From Sisyra terminalis (Eukaryota; Arthropoda; Insecta; Neuroptera; Sisyridae), in NCBI GenBank assembly GCA_958496175.1, contig OY292277.1:1674001-1738000 (forward strand): a DNA stretch of 64,000 nt, written 5' to 3'. A program made the translations under genes and the position numbers. Each line of letters begins with the position of its first letter. Position 1 is the first letter of the stretch. The notes beneath the pieces are model-generated. The model made no database searches and was not told the DNA's origin. It saw only the letters and a program-made list of their open reading frames with translations. Below, piece after piece: positions 27,001-40,220 of this stretch.

Positions 27001-27549
27001 TAATCTTAATTTCTTGAGAAAACTAGGCCTTATTTTGAAAAATCTGTCATTAAACAGGCCTTATTTCAGACGGAAAATGTCTCATCTATTTAAGGCTCTA
27101 AAACTTCCCGGTTTAAATTCCCGGCAAACTATCCCGATACATCAATGTTTCTTTTTTTGAGAACGAAGAAAAAGATTCAAACATTAATATTCAATCAGAC
27201 TATAGCAAAAGAAAACATCCCTTATATCCGGTTTTTCCCAATTTAAATTGGCCTTGTTTTAGCTTTGAAATTGAATTGTGGACGTCCAGTTACCCACTGG
27301 AAGAAAATTTCTACCGACTGAAATTCAATAAAACGTCCCTTATCTTAATTTCTTGAGAAAAATAAGTCTTAATTTGAAAAATCGGCCATTAAACTGGCCT
27401 TATTTCCGACGGAAAATGTCACATAATTTACGGCTCTAAAACCTCTAGGTTTAAATTCCTTGCAAACTATCCTGATACATTAGTGTTTCTTTTTTTGAGA
27501 ACGTGGAGAAAGATTCAAACATTAATATTCAATCAGACTATAGCAAAAG

Positions 27550-29450
27550 AAAACATCCCTTATATCCGGTTTTTTCCAATTTAAATTGGCCTTGTTTTAA
27601 TTTTGAAATGGAATTGTGGACGTCCTGTTACCCACAGGAAGAAAATTTCTTCCGATTGTAATTCAATAAAACGTCAACAATCTTAATTTATTGGAAAAAC
27701 TAGGCCTTATTTTGAAAAATCTGTCATTAAACAGGCCTTATTTCAGACGGAAAATGTCACATCTATTTAAGGCTCTAAAACTTCCCGGTTTAAATTCCCG
27801 GCAAACTATCCCGATAAATTAATGTTTTTTTTTTTTTGAGAACGTGGAGAAAGATTCAAACATTAATATTCAATCAGACTATAGCAAAAAAAACCATCCC
27901 TTATATCCGGTTTTTCCCAATTTAAATTGGCATTGTTTTAGCTTTGAAATGGAATTGTGGACATCCTGTTTCCCACAGGAAGAAAATTTCTTCAAATTGT
28001 AATTCACTTAAACGTCCCTTATCTTAATTTCTTGAGAAAACTAGGCCTTATTTTGAAAAATCTGTCATTAAACAGGCCTTATTTCAGACGGAATATGTCA
28101 CATTAATCTACGGCTCTAAAACTACCAGGTTTAAACTCCTGGCAAACTATCCCGATACATTAATGTTTCTTTTTTTGAGAACTTGGAGAAAGATTCAAAC
28201 ATTAATATTCAATCAGACTATAGCAAAAAAAAACCATCCCTTAAATCCGGTTTTTCCCAATTTAAATTGGCCTTGTTTAAACTTTTGAAATGGAATTGTG
28301 GACGTCCTGTTACCCACAGGAAGAAAATTTCTTCAAATTATAATTCACTTAAACGTCCCTTATCTTAATTTCTTGAGAAAACTAAGCCTTATTTTGAAAA
28401 ATCGGCCATTAAACTGGCCTTATTTCAGACGGAAAATGTCACATCAATTCACGGCTCTAAAACCTCCAGGTATAAATTTCTGGCACACTATCCCGGTACA
28501 TTAATGTTTCTTTTTTTGAGAACGTGGAGAAAGATTCAAACATTAATATTCAATCATACTATAGCAAAAGAAAACATCCCTTATATCCGGTTTTTCCCTA
28601 TTTAAATTGGCCTTGTTTTAGCTTTGAAATGGAATTGTGGACGTCCTGTTACCCACAGGAAGAAAATTTCTTCAAATTGTTATTTATTAGATAGCCTTAA
28701 ATCTACAAACATTGATATAACAAGGCCTAAATTCATTTTCTAAATTATTTCTTTTTTCAAACAATTCTAATTTGTTGGCAATTCGAATTGTTTAGAATTT
28801 TGAATTAAGACAACGCCACAATGTGTTTCGAATTTAGTTGGAAGCTATGAGTACATCCACCTGACTCACAGGTGGCACTAAAAACTTAAGGTGGTTAAGT
28901 GACATTACATGTCAAGAGTTCACACGTTCTAGCATAGATGGAAAGACAGCAGATGTCAATTTGACAACTAACTTTTGATAGTATTTCAAATTTTAATTGT
29001 ATATAATATTAAAATTTAATTGTATTTCTTCACATTGTAAATCACTAAAAAGCCTTAAATCTAAAAACGTTGAGAAAACAAGGCCTTATATTGAAAAAAC
29101 ACCCTTTTAAACGGCCTAATTTCTGACGGAAAATGTCACATCTATTTAAGGCTCTAAAACTTCCCGGTTTAAATTCCCGGCAAACTATCCCGATACATTA
29201 ATGTTTCTTTTTTTGAGAACGTGGAGAAAGATTCAAACATTAATATTCAATCAGACTATAGCAAAAAAAACAATCCCTAATATCCTGTTTTTCCCAATTT
29301 TAATTGTCCTTGTTTTAGCTTTGAAATGGAATTGTGGACGTCCTGTTACCCACAGGAAGAAAATTTCTTCCGATTGTAATTCAATAAAACGTCCCTTATC
29401 CTAATTTCTTGAGATAACTAAGCCTTATTTTGAAAAATCGGCCATTAAAC
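27550..29450 (+). repeat. 5,794 bp-shifted copy of the 21.8-23.65 kb block
   Basis: Ordered markers recur at +5,794 bp: the AACGTCAACAATC monomer (21,857 and 27,651), GTGGACATCC with GTTTCCCAC (near 22,164 and 27,958), the box (22,887 and 28,681), and the AATCCCTAATATCC monomer (23,407 and 29,201). Just upstream, 26.75-27.2 kb matches 21.3-21.75 kb at +5,456 bp, so one extra monomer (about 338 bp) was gained between the two matches. Confidence 0.8.
28681..29033 (+). repeat. Alien-monomer box, copy 9
   Basis: Copy 5,794 bp after copy 8, with the same downstream junction type. It belongs to the 5,794 bp-shifted duplication. Confidence 0.9.
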
Positions 29451-29599
29451 TGGCCTTTTTTCAGACGGAAAATGTCACATCAATTCACGGCTCTAAAACT
29501 TCCAGGTTTAAATTCCTGGCAAACAATCCCGGTACATAAATGTTTCTTTTTTTGAGAACTTAGAGAAAGATTCAAGCATTAATATTCAATTAGACTATA

Positions 29600-30373
29600 G
29601 CAAAAGAAAACATCCCTTATATCCGGTTTTCCCAATTTAAATTGGCCTTGTTTTAGATTTGAAATGGAATTGTGGTCGTCCTGTTACCCACAGGAAGAAA
29701 ATTTCTTCAAATTGTTATTTATTAGATAGCCTTAAATCTACAAACATTGATATAACAAGGCCTAAATTCATTTTCTAAATTATTTCTTTTTTCAAACAAT
29801 TCTAATTTGTTCGCAATTCGAATTATTTAGAATTTTGAATTAAGACAACGCCACAATGTGTTTCGAATTTAGTTGGAAGCTATGAGTACATCCACCTGAC
29901 TCACAGGTGGCACTAAAAACTTAAGGTGGTTAAGTGACATTACATGTCAAGAGTTCACACGTTCTAGCATAGATGGAAAGACAGCAGATGTCAATTTGAC
30001 AACTAACTTTTGATAGTATTTTTAATTGTATTTCTTCACATTGTAAATCACTAAAAAGCCTTAAATCTAAAAACGTTGAGAAAACAAGGCCTTATATTGA
30101 AAAAACACCCTTTTAAACGGCCTAATTTCTGACGGAAAATGTCACATCAATTTACGGCTCTAAAACTTCCCGGTTTAAATTCCCGGCAAACTATCCCGAT
30201 ACATTAATGTTACTTTTTTTGAGAACTTGGAGAAAGATTCAAACATTAATATTCAATCAGACTATAGCAAAAAAAAACCATCCCTTATATCCGGTGTTTG
30301 CTAATTTAAATTGGCCTTGTTTAAACTTTGAAATGGAATTGTGGACGTCCTGTTACCCACAGGAAGAAAATTT
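29600..30373 (+). repeat. Segment shared with 33,322-34,095 (3,722 bp shift)
   Basis: The block holding the 29 bp-deleted box copy 10. It begins with the GTTTTCCCAATTT and GTGGTCGTCC variants and ends where the next monomer reads CTTCCGATTG here but CTTCAAATTG in the partner. The partner has a private GAAAAGGAATTG. Confidence 0.8.
29716..30039 (+). repeat. Alien-monomer box, copy 10 (29 bp deletion)
   Basis: Shortened copy (324 bp). The 29 bp containing most of the AAATTTTAAT/ATTAAAATTT inverted repeat is missing, apparently by deletion between two TTAATTGTAT direct repeats that flank the hairpin loop. It also has TTCGCAATTCGAATTATTT in place of TTGGCAATTCGAATTGTTT. Confidence 0.9.
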
Positions 30374-30429
30374 CTTCCGATTGTAATTCAATAAAACGTC
30401 AACAATCTTAATTTATTGGAAAAACTAGG

Positions 30430-32360
30430 CCTTATTTTGAAAAATCTGTCATTAAACAGGCCTTATTTCAGACGGAAAATGTCACATCTATTTAAGGCTC
30501 TAAAACTACCCGGTTTAAATTCCCGGCAAACTATCCCGATACATTAATGTTTCTTTTTTTGAGAACGTGGGAAAAGATTCAAACATTAATATTCAATCAG
30601 ACTATAGCAAAAGAAAACATCCCTTATATCCTGTTTTTCCCAATTTAAATTGTCCTTGTTTTAGCTTTAAAATGGAGTTGTGGACGTCCTGTTACCCACA
30701 GGAAGAAAATTTCTTCAAATTGTAATTCACTTAAACGTCCCTAATCTTAATTTCTTGAGAAAACTAGGCCTTATTTTGAAAAATCGGCCATTAAACTGGC
30801 CTTATTTCAGACGGAAAATGTCACATCAATTTACGGCTCTAAAACTTCCCGGTTTAAATTCCCGGCAAACTATCCCGATAAATTAATGTTTCTTTTTTTG
30901 AGAACGTGGAGAAAGATTCAAACATTAATATTCAATCAGACTATAGCAAAAGAAAACATCCCTTATATCCGGTTTTTCCCAATTTAAATTGGCCTTGTAT
31001 TAGCTTTGAAATGGAATTGTGGACGTCCTGTTACCCACAGGAAGAAAATTTCTTCAAATTGTAATTCACTTAAACGTCCCTAATCTTAATTTCTTGAGAA
31101 AACTAGGCCTTATTTAGAAAAATCGGCCATTAAACTGGCCTTATTTCAGACGGAAAATGTCACATCAATTTACGGCTCTAAAACTTCCCGGATTAAATTC
31201 CCGGCAAACTATCCCGACAAATTAATGTTTCTTTTTTTGAGAACGTGGAGAAAGATTCAAACATTAATATTCAATCAGACTATAGCAAAAAAAAACCATC
31301 CCTTATATCCGGTTTTTCCCAATTTAAATTGGCATTGTTTTAGCTTTGAAATGGAATTGTGGACGTCCTCTTACCCACAGGAAGAAAATTTCTTCAAATT
31401 GTAATTCACTTAAACGTCCCTTATCTTAATTTCTAGAGAAAACTAGGTCTTATTTTGAAAAATCTGTCAATAAACAGGCCTTATTTCAGACGGAAAATGT
31501 CTCATCTATTTAAGGCTCTAAAACTTCCCGGTTTAAATTTCCGGCAAACTATCCCGATACATTAATGTTTCTTTTTTTGAGAACGTGGAAAAAGATTCAA
31601 ACATTAATATTCAATCAGACTATAGCAAAAAAAACCATCCCTTATATCCGGTTTTTCCCAATTTAAATTGGCCTTGTTTAAACTTTTGAAATGGAATTGT
31701 GGACGTCCTGTTACCCACAGGAAGAAAATTTCTTCAAATTGTAATTCACTTAAACGTCCCTAATCTTAATTTCTTGAGAAAACTAGGCCTTATTTTGAAA
31801 AATCTGTCATTAAACAGGCCTTATTTCAGACGGAAAATGTCACATTAATTTACGGCTCTAAAACTACCAGGTTTAAACTCCTGGCAAACTATCCCGATAC
31901 ATTAATGTTTCTTTTTTTGAGAACTTGGAGAAAGATTCAAACATTAATATTAAATCAGACTATAGCAAAAAAAACCATCCCTTAAATCCGGTTTTTCCCA
32001 ATTTAAATTGGCCTTGTTTAAACTTTTGAAATGGAATTGTGGACGTCCTGTTACCCACAGGAAGAAAATTTCTTCAAATTGTAATTCACTTAAACGTCCC
32101 TAATCTTAATTTCTTGAGAAAACTAGGCCTTATTTTGAAAAATCTGTCATTAAACAGGCCTTATTTCAGACGGAAAATGTCATATCCATTTACGGCTCTA
32201 AAACTTCCAGGTTTAAATTCCTGGCAAACTATCCCGATACATTAATGTTTTTTTTTTTTGAGAACTTGGAGAATGATTCAAACATTAATTTTCAATCAGA
32301 CTATAGCAAAAGAAAACATCCCTTATATCCGGTTTTTTCCAATTTAAATTGTCCTTGTTT
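30430..32360 (+). repeat. Block also present at 62.7-64.0 kb (inter-array homology)
   Basis: A run of marked monomers (AAACTACCCGG near 30,506; GTGGGAAAAG near 30,566; GGACGTCCTCTTACCC near 31,359; CTGTCAATAAACAGG near 31,465; GAGAATGATTC with TTAATTTTCAATC near 32,270) recurs in the same order at 62,760-63,880 in the right array, with one monomer fewer. The two arrays thus share a specific ordered block, not just the monomer. Confidence 0.75.
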
Positions 32361-33321
32361 TAGCTTTAAAATGGAGTTGTGGACGTCCTGTTACCCACAG
32401 GAAGAAAATTTCTTCCGATTGTAATTCACTCAAACGTCCCCAATCTTAATTTCTTGAGAAAACTAGGCCTTATTTTGAAAAATCGGCCATTAAACTGGCC
32501 TTATTTCAGACGGAAAATGTCATATCAATTTACGGCTCTTAAACTTCCCGGTTTAAATTCCCGGCAAACTATCCCGATAAATTAATGTTTCTTTTTTTGA
32601 GAACGTGGAGAAAGATTCAAACATTAATATTCAATCAGACTATAGCAAAAGAAAACATCCCTTATATCCGGTTTTTCCCAATTTAAATTGGCCTTGTATT
32701 AGCATTGAAATGGAATTGTGGACGTCCTGTTACCCACAGGAAGAAAATTTCTTCAAATTGTAATTCACTTAAACGTCCCTAATCTTAATTTCTTGAGAAA
32801 ACTAGGCCTTATTTTGAAAAATCGGCCATTAAACTGGCCTTATTTCAGACGGAAAATGTCACATCAATTTACGGCTCTAAAACTTCCCGGTTTAAATTCC
32901 CGGCAAACTATCCCGACAAATTAATGTTTCTTTTTTTGAGAACGTGGAGAAAGATTCAAACATTAATATTCAATCAGACTATAGCAAAAAAAAACCATCC
33001 CTTATATCCGGTTTTTCCCAATTTAAATTGGCCTTGTTTTAAATTTGAAATGGAATTGTGGACGTCCTGTTACCCACAGGAAGAAAATTTCTTCAAATTG
33101 TAATTCACTTAAACGTCCCTAATCTTAATTTCTTGAGAAAACTAGGCCTTATTTTGAAAAATCGGCCATTAAACTGGCCTTATTTCAGACGGAAAATGTC
33201 ATATCAATTTACGGCTCTTAAACTTCCCGGTTTAAATTCCCGGCAAACTATCCCGATAAATTAATGTTTTTTTTTGAGAACGTGGAGAAAGATTCAAACA
33301 TTAATATTCAATCAGACTATA

Positions 33322-34095
33322 GCAAAAGAAAACATCCCTTATATCCGGTTTTCCCAATTTAAATTGGCCTTGTTTTAGATTTGAAATGGAATTGTGGTCG
33401 TCCTGTTACCCACAGGAAGAAAATTTCTTCAAATTGTTATTTATTAGATAGCCTTAAATCTACAAACATTGATATAACAAGGCCTAAATTCATTTTCTAA
33501 ATTATTTCTTTTTTCAAACAATTCTAATTTGTTCGCAATTCGAATTATTTAGAATTTTGAATTAAGACAACGCCACAATGTGTTTCGAATTTAGTTGGAA
33601 GCTATGAGTACATCCACCTGACTCACAGGTGGCACTAAAAACTTAAGGTGGTTAAGTGACATTACATGTCAAGAGTTCACACGTTCTAGCATAGATGGAA
33701 AGACAGCAGATGTCAATTTGACAACTAACTTTTGATAGTATTTTTAATTGTATTTCTTCACATTGTAAATCACTAAAAAGCCTTAAATCTAAAAACGTTG
33801 AGAAAACAAGGCCTTATATTGAAAAAACACCCTTTTAAACGGCCTAATTTCTGACGGAAAATGTCACATCAATTTACGGCTCTAAAACTTCCCGGTTTAA
33901 ATTCCCGGCAAACTATCCCGATACATTAATGTTACTTTTTTTGAGAACTTGGAGAAAGATTCAAACATTAATATTCAATCAGACTATAGCAAAAAAAAAC
34001 CATCCCTTATATCCGGTGTTTGCTAATTTAAATTGGCCTTGTTTAAACTTTGAAAAGGAATTGTGGACGTCCTGTTACCCACAGGAAGAAAATTT
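33322..34095 (+). repeat. Segment shared with 29,600-30,373
   Basis: Partner of the preceding block, holding box copy 11 with the same internal deletion. The monomers on either side differ from those around the first copy, so the duplicated tract is about 0.8 kb or has been trimmed by later exchange. Confidence 0.8.
33438..33761 (+). repeat. Alien-monomer box, copy 11 (same 29 bp deletion)
   Basis: Copy 3,722 bp after copy 10 with the identical deletion and identical TTCGCAATTCG and ATTATTT variants. The deletion therefore happened once, before this block was duplicated. Confidence 0.9.
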
Positions 34096-35449
34096 CTTCA
34101 AATTGTAATTCACTTAAACGTCCCTAATCTTAATTTCTTGAAAAAACTAGGCCTTATTTTGAAAAATCTGTCATTAAACAGGCCTTATTTCAGACGGAAA
34201 ATGTCACATCTATTTAAGGCTCTAAAACTTCCCGGTTTAAATTCCCGGCAAACTATCCCGATACATTTATGTTTCTTTTTTTGAGAACGTGGAAAAAGAT
34301 TCAAACATTAATATTCAATCAGACTATAGCAAAAGAAAACATCCCTTATATCCGGTTTTTCCCAATTTAAATTGGCCTTGTTTTAGCTTTGAAATGGAAT
34401 TGTGGACGTCCTGTTACCCACAGGAAGAAAATTTCTACCGACTGAAATTCAATAAAACGTCCCTTATCTTAATTTCTTGAGAAAAATAAGTCTTAATTTG
34501 AAAAATCGGCCATTAAACTGGCCTTATTACCGACGGAAAATGTCACATAATTTACGGCTCTAAAACCTCTAGGTTTAAATTCCTTGCAAACTATCCTGAT
34601 ACATTAATGTTTCTTTTTTTGAGAACGTGGAGAAAGATTCAAACATTAATATTCAATCAGACTATAGCAAAAGAAAACATCCCTTATATCCGGTTTTTTC
34701 CAATTTAAATTGGCCTTGTTTTAACTTTGAAATGGAATTGTGGACGTCCTGTTACCCACAGGAAGAAAATTTCTTCCGATTGTAATTCAATAAAACGTCA
34801 ACAATCTTAATTTATTGGAAAAACTAGGCCTTATTTTGAAAAATCTGTCATTAAACAGGCCTTATTTCAGACGGAAAATGTCACATCTATTTAAGGCTCT
34901 AAAACTTCCCGGTTTAAATTCCCGGCAAACTATCCCGATACATTAATGTTTCTTTTTTTGAGAACGTGGAGAAAGATTCAAACATTAATATTCAATCAGA
35001 CTATAGCAAAAAAAACAATCCCTAATATCCTGTTTTTCCCAATTTTAATTGTCCTTGTTTTAGCTTTGAAATGGAATTGTGGACGTCCTGTTACCCACAG
35101 GAAGAAAATTTCTATCGATTGTAATTCAATAAAACGTCCCTTATCCTAATTTCTTGAGATAATTAAGCCTTATTTTGAAAAATCGGCCATTAAACTGGCC
35201 TTTTTTCAGACGGAAAATGTCACATCAATTTACGGCTCTAAAACCTCTAGGTTTAAATTCCTGGCAAACTATCCTGATACATTAATGTTTCTTTATTTGA
35301 GAACTTGGAGAAAGATTCAAACATTAATATTCAATCAGACTATAGCTAAAAAAAACCATCCCTTATATCCGGTTTTTCCCAATTTAAATTGGCATTGTTT
35401 TAGCTTTGAAATGGAATTGTGGACGTCCTCTTACCCACAGGAAGAAAAT

Positions 35450-38250
35450 TTCTTCAAATTGTAATTCACTTAAACGTCCCTAATCTTAATTTCTTGAGAA
35501 AACTAGGCCTTATTTTGAAAAATCTGTCATTAAACAGGCCTTATTTCAGAAGGAAAATGTCACATTAATTTACGGCTCTAAAACTACCAGGTTTAAACTC
35601 CTGGCAAACTATCCCGATACATTAATGTTTCTTTTTTTGAGAACTTGGAGAAAGATTCTAACATTATTATTCAATCAGACTATAGCAAAAAAAACCATCC
35701 CTTAAATCCGGTTTTTCCCAATTTAAATTGGCCTTGTTTAAACTTTTGAAATGGAATTGTGGACGTCCTGTTACCCACAGGAAAAAAATTTCTTCAAATT
35801 GTAATTCACTTAAACGTCCCTAATCTTAATTTCTTGAGAAAACTAGGCCTTATTTTGAAAAATCTGTCATTAAACAGGCCTTATTTAAGACGGAAAATGT
35901 CATATCCATTTACGGCTCTAAAACTTCCCGGTTTAAACTCCCGGCAAACTATCCCGATACATTAATGTTTCTTTTTTTGAGAGCTTGGAGAAAGATTCAA
36001 GCATTAATATTCAATTAAACTATAGCAAAAGAAACCATCCCTTATATCCGGTTTTTTCCAATTTAAATTGTCCTTGTTTTAGCTTTAAAATGGAGTTGTG
36101 GACGTCCTGTTACCCACAGGATGAAAATTTCTTCAAATTGTAATTCACTTAAACGTCCCTAATCTTAATTTCTTGAGAAAACTAGGCCTTATTTTGAAAA
36201 ATCGGCCATTAAACTGGCCTTATTTCAGACGGAAAATGTCACATTAATTTACGGCTCTAAAACTTCCAGGTTTAAATTCCTGGCAAACTATCCTGATACA
36301 TTAATGTTTCTTTTTTTGAGAACTTGGAGAAAGATTCAAACATTAATATTCAATCAGACTATAGCAAATGAAAACATCCCTTATATCCGGTTTTTTCCAA
36401 TTTAAATTGTCCTTGTTTTAGCTTTAAAATGGAGTTGTGGACGTCCTGTTACCCACAGGAAGAAAATTTCTTCAAATTGTAATTCACTTAAACGTCCCTA
36501 ATCTTAATTTCTTGAGAAAACTAGGCCTTATTTTGAAAAATCGGCCATTAAACAGGCCTTATTTCAGACGGAAAATGTCACATCAATTTACGGCTCTAAA
36601 ACTTCCGGTTTAAATTCCCGGCAAACTATCTCGATACATTAATGTTTCTTTTTTTGAGAGCTTGGAAAAAGATTCAAGCATTAATATTCAATTAAACTAT
36701 AGCAAAAGGAACCATCCCTTATATCCGGTTTTTTCCAATTTAAATTGTCCTTGTTTTAGCTTTAAAATGGAGTTGTGGACGTCCTGTTACCCACAGGAAG
36801 AAAATTTCTTCAAATTGTAATTCACTTAAACGTCCCTAATCTTAATTTCTTGAGAAAACTAGGCCTTATTTTGAAAAATCTGTCATTAAACAGGCCTTAT
36901 TTCAGACGGAAAATGTCACATTAATATACGGCTCTAAAACTACCAGGTTTAAACTCCTGGCAAACTATCCCGATACATTAATGTTTCTTTTTTTGAGAAC
37001 TTGGAGAAACATTCAAACATTAATATTCAATCAGACTATAGCAAAAAAAAACCATCCCTTATATCCGGTTTTTCCCAATTTAAATTGGCTTTGTTTTAGC
37101 TTTGAAATGGAATTGTGGACGTCCTGTTACCCACAGGAAGAAAATTTCTTCAAATTGTAATTCACTTAAACGTCCCTTATCTTAATTTCTTGAGAAAACT
37201 AGGCCTTATTTTGAAAAATCTGTCATTAAACAGGCCTTATTTCAGACGGAAAATGTCACATCTATTTAAGGCTCTAAAACTTCCGGGTTTAAATTCCCGG
37301 CAAACTATCCCGCTAAATAATAATTCTTTTTATAAGAACGTGGAGTAAGATTCAAACATTAATATTCACTCAGACTATAGCAAAAAAAACCATCCCTTAT
37401 ATCCGGTTTTTCCCAATTTAAATTGGCCTTGTTTTAGCTTTGAAATGGAATTGTGGACGTCCTGTTACCCACAGGAAGAAAATTTCTTCAAATTGTAATT
37501 CACTTAAACGTCCCCAATCTTAATTTCTTGAGAAAACTAAGCCTCATATTGAAAAATCGGCCATTAAACTAGCTTTATTTCAGACGGAAAATGTCACATC
37601 AATTTACGGCTCTAAAACCTCCAGGTTTAAATTCCTGGCAAACTATCCTGATACATTAATGTTTCTTTTTTTGAGAACTTGGAGAAAGATTCAAACATTA
37701 ATATTCAATCAGACTATAGCAAAAAAAAACATCCCTTATATCCGGTTTTTCCCAATTTCAATTGGCCTTGTTTCAGCTTTGAAATGGAATTGTGGACGTC
37801 CTGTTACCCACAGGAAGAAAATTTCTTCAAATTGTAATTCACTTAAACGTCCCTAATCTTAATTTCTTGAGAAAACTAGGCCTTATTTTGAAAAATCGGC
37901 CATTAAACTGGCCTTATTTCAGACGGAAAATGTCACATCAATTTACGGCTCTAAAACTACCGGTTTAAATTCCCGGCAAACTATCTCGATACATTAATGT
38001 TTCTTTTTTTGAGAGCTTGGAAAAAGATTCAAGCATTAATATTCAATTAAACTATAGCAAAAGGAACCATCCCTTATATCCGGTTTTTTCCAATTTAAAT
38101 TGTCCTTGTTTTAGCTTTAAAATGGAGTTGTGGACGTCCTGTTACCCACAGGAAGAAAATTTCTTCAAATTGTAATTCACTTAAACGTCCCTAATCTTAA
38201 TTTCTTGAGAAAACTAGGCCTTATTTTGAAAAATCTGTCATTAAACAGGC
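35450..38250 (+). repeat. 4,067 bp-shifted duplication, unit 1 (12-monomer period)
   Basis: Ordered markers recur at +4,067 bp (39,517-42,317): TTTCAGAAGG (35,546 and 39,613), GCAAATGAAAAC (near 36,364 and 40,431), AGGAACCATCCC (near 36,706 and 40,773), GTCACATTAATATACGG (near 36,915 and 40,982), GAAACATTC (near 37,006), and AAGCCTCATATTG (near 37,539 and 41,606). Confidence 0.85.
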
Positions 38251-40220
38251 CTTATTTAAGACGGAAAATGTCATATCCATTTACGGCTCTAAAACTTCCC
38301 GGTTTAAACTCCCGGCAAACTATCCCGATACATTAATGTTTCTTTTTTTGAGAGCTTGGAGAAAGATTCAAGCATTAATATTCAATTAAACTATAGCAAA
38401 AGAAACCATCCCTTATATCCGGTTTTTTCCAATTTAAATTGTCCTTGTTTTAGCTTTAAAATGGAGTTGTGGACGTCCTGTTACCCACAGGATGAAAATT
38501 TCTTCAAATTGTAAATCACTTAAATGTCCCTTATCTTAATTTCTTGAGAAAACTAGGCCTTATTTTGAAAAATCTGTCATTAAACAGGCCTTATTTCAGA
38601 CGGAAAATGTCACATCTATTTAAGGCTCTAAAACTTCCGGGTTTAAATTCCCGGCAAACTATCCCGCTAAATAATAATTCTTTTTATAAGAACGTGGAGT
38701 AAGATTCAAACATTAATATTCAATCAGACTATAGCAAAAAAAACCATCCCTTATATCCGGTTTTTCCCAATTTAAATTGGCCTTGTTTAAACTTTTGAAA
38801 TGGAATTGTGGACGTCCTGTTACCCACAGGAAGAAAATTTCTTCAAATTGTAATTCACTTAAACGTCCCTAATCTTAATTTCTTGAGAAAACTAGGCCTT
38901 ATTTTGAAAAATCTGTCATTAAACAGGCCTTATTTAAGACGGAAAATGTCATATCCATTTACGGCTCTAAAACTTCCCGGTTTAAACTCCCGGCAAACTA
39001 TCCCGATACATTAATGTTTCTTTTTTTGAGAGCTTGGAGAAAGATTCAAGCATTAATATTCAATTAAACTATAGCAAAAGAAACCATCCCTTATATCCGG
39101 TTTTTTCCAATTTAAATTGTCCTTGTTTTAGCTTTAAAATGGAGTTGTGGACGTCCTGTTACCCACAGGATGAAAATTTCTTCAAATTGTAATTCACTTC
39201 AACGTCCCTTATCTTAATTTCTTGAGAAAACTAGGCCTTATTTTGAAAAATCTGTCATTAAACAGGCCTTATTTCAGACGGAAAATGTCACATCTATTTA
39301 AGGCTCTAAAACTTCCGGGTTTAAATTCCCGGCAAACTATCCCGCTAAATAATAATTCTTTTTATAAGAACGTGGAGTAAGATTCAAACATTAATATTCA
39401 CTCAGACTATAGCAAAAAAAACCATCCCTTATATCCGGTTTTTCCCAATTTAAATTGGCCTTGTTTAAACTTTTGAAATGGAATTGTGGACGTCCTGTTA
39501 CCCACAGGAAGAAAATTTCTTCAAATTGTAATTCACTTATACGTCCCTAATCTTAATTTCTTGAGAAAACTAGGCCTTATTTTGAAAAATCTGTCATTAA
39601 ACAGGCCATATTTCAGAAGGAAAATGTCACATTAATTTACGGCTCTAAAACTACCAGTTTTAAACTCCTGGCAAACTATCCCGATACATTAATGTTTCTT
39701 TTTTTGAGAACTTGGAGAAAGATTCAAACATTAATATTCAATCAGACTATAGCAAAAAAAACCATCCCTTAAATCCGGTTTTTCCCAATTTAAATTGGCC
39801 TTGTTTAAACTTTTGAAATGGAATTGTGGACGTCCTGTTACCCACAGGAAGAAAATTTCTTCAAATTGTAATTCACTTAAACGTCCCTAATCTTAATTTC
39901 TTGAGAAAACTAGGCCTTATTTTGAAAAATTTGTCATTAAACAGGCCTTATTTAAGACGGAAAATGTCATATCCATTTACGGCTCTAAAACTTCCCGGTT
40001 TAAACTCCCGGCAAACTATCCCGATACATTAATGTTTCTTTTTTTGAGAGCTTGGAGAAAGATTCAAGCATTAATATTCAATTAAACTATAGCAAAAGAA
40101 ACCATCCCTTATATCCGGTTTTTTCCAATTTAAATTGTCCTTGTTTTAGCTTTAAAATGGAGTTGTGGACGTCCTGTTACCCACAGGATGAAAATTTCTT
40201 CAAATTGTAATTCACTTAAA
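38126..40220 (+). repeat. 4,747 bp-shifted duplication, unit 1 (14-monomer period)
   Basis: About 2.1 kb recurring at +4,747 bp. The CTAAATAATAATTC markers at 38,667 and 39,345 match 43,414 and 44,092. Private changes in this unit include GTAAATCACT near 38,510, GGCCATATTTC near 39,604 and CCAGTTTTAAACTCC near 39,654. A 678 bp dimer pattern is visible inside it. Confidence 0.85.
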
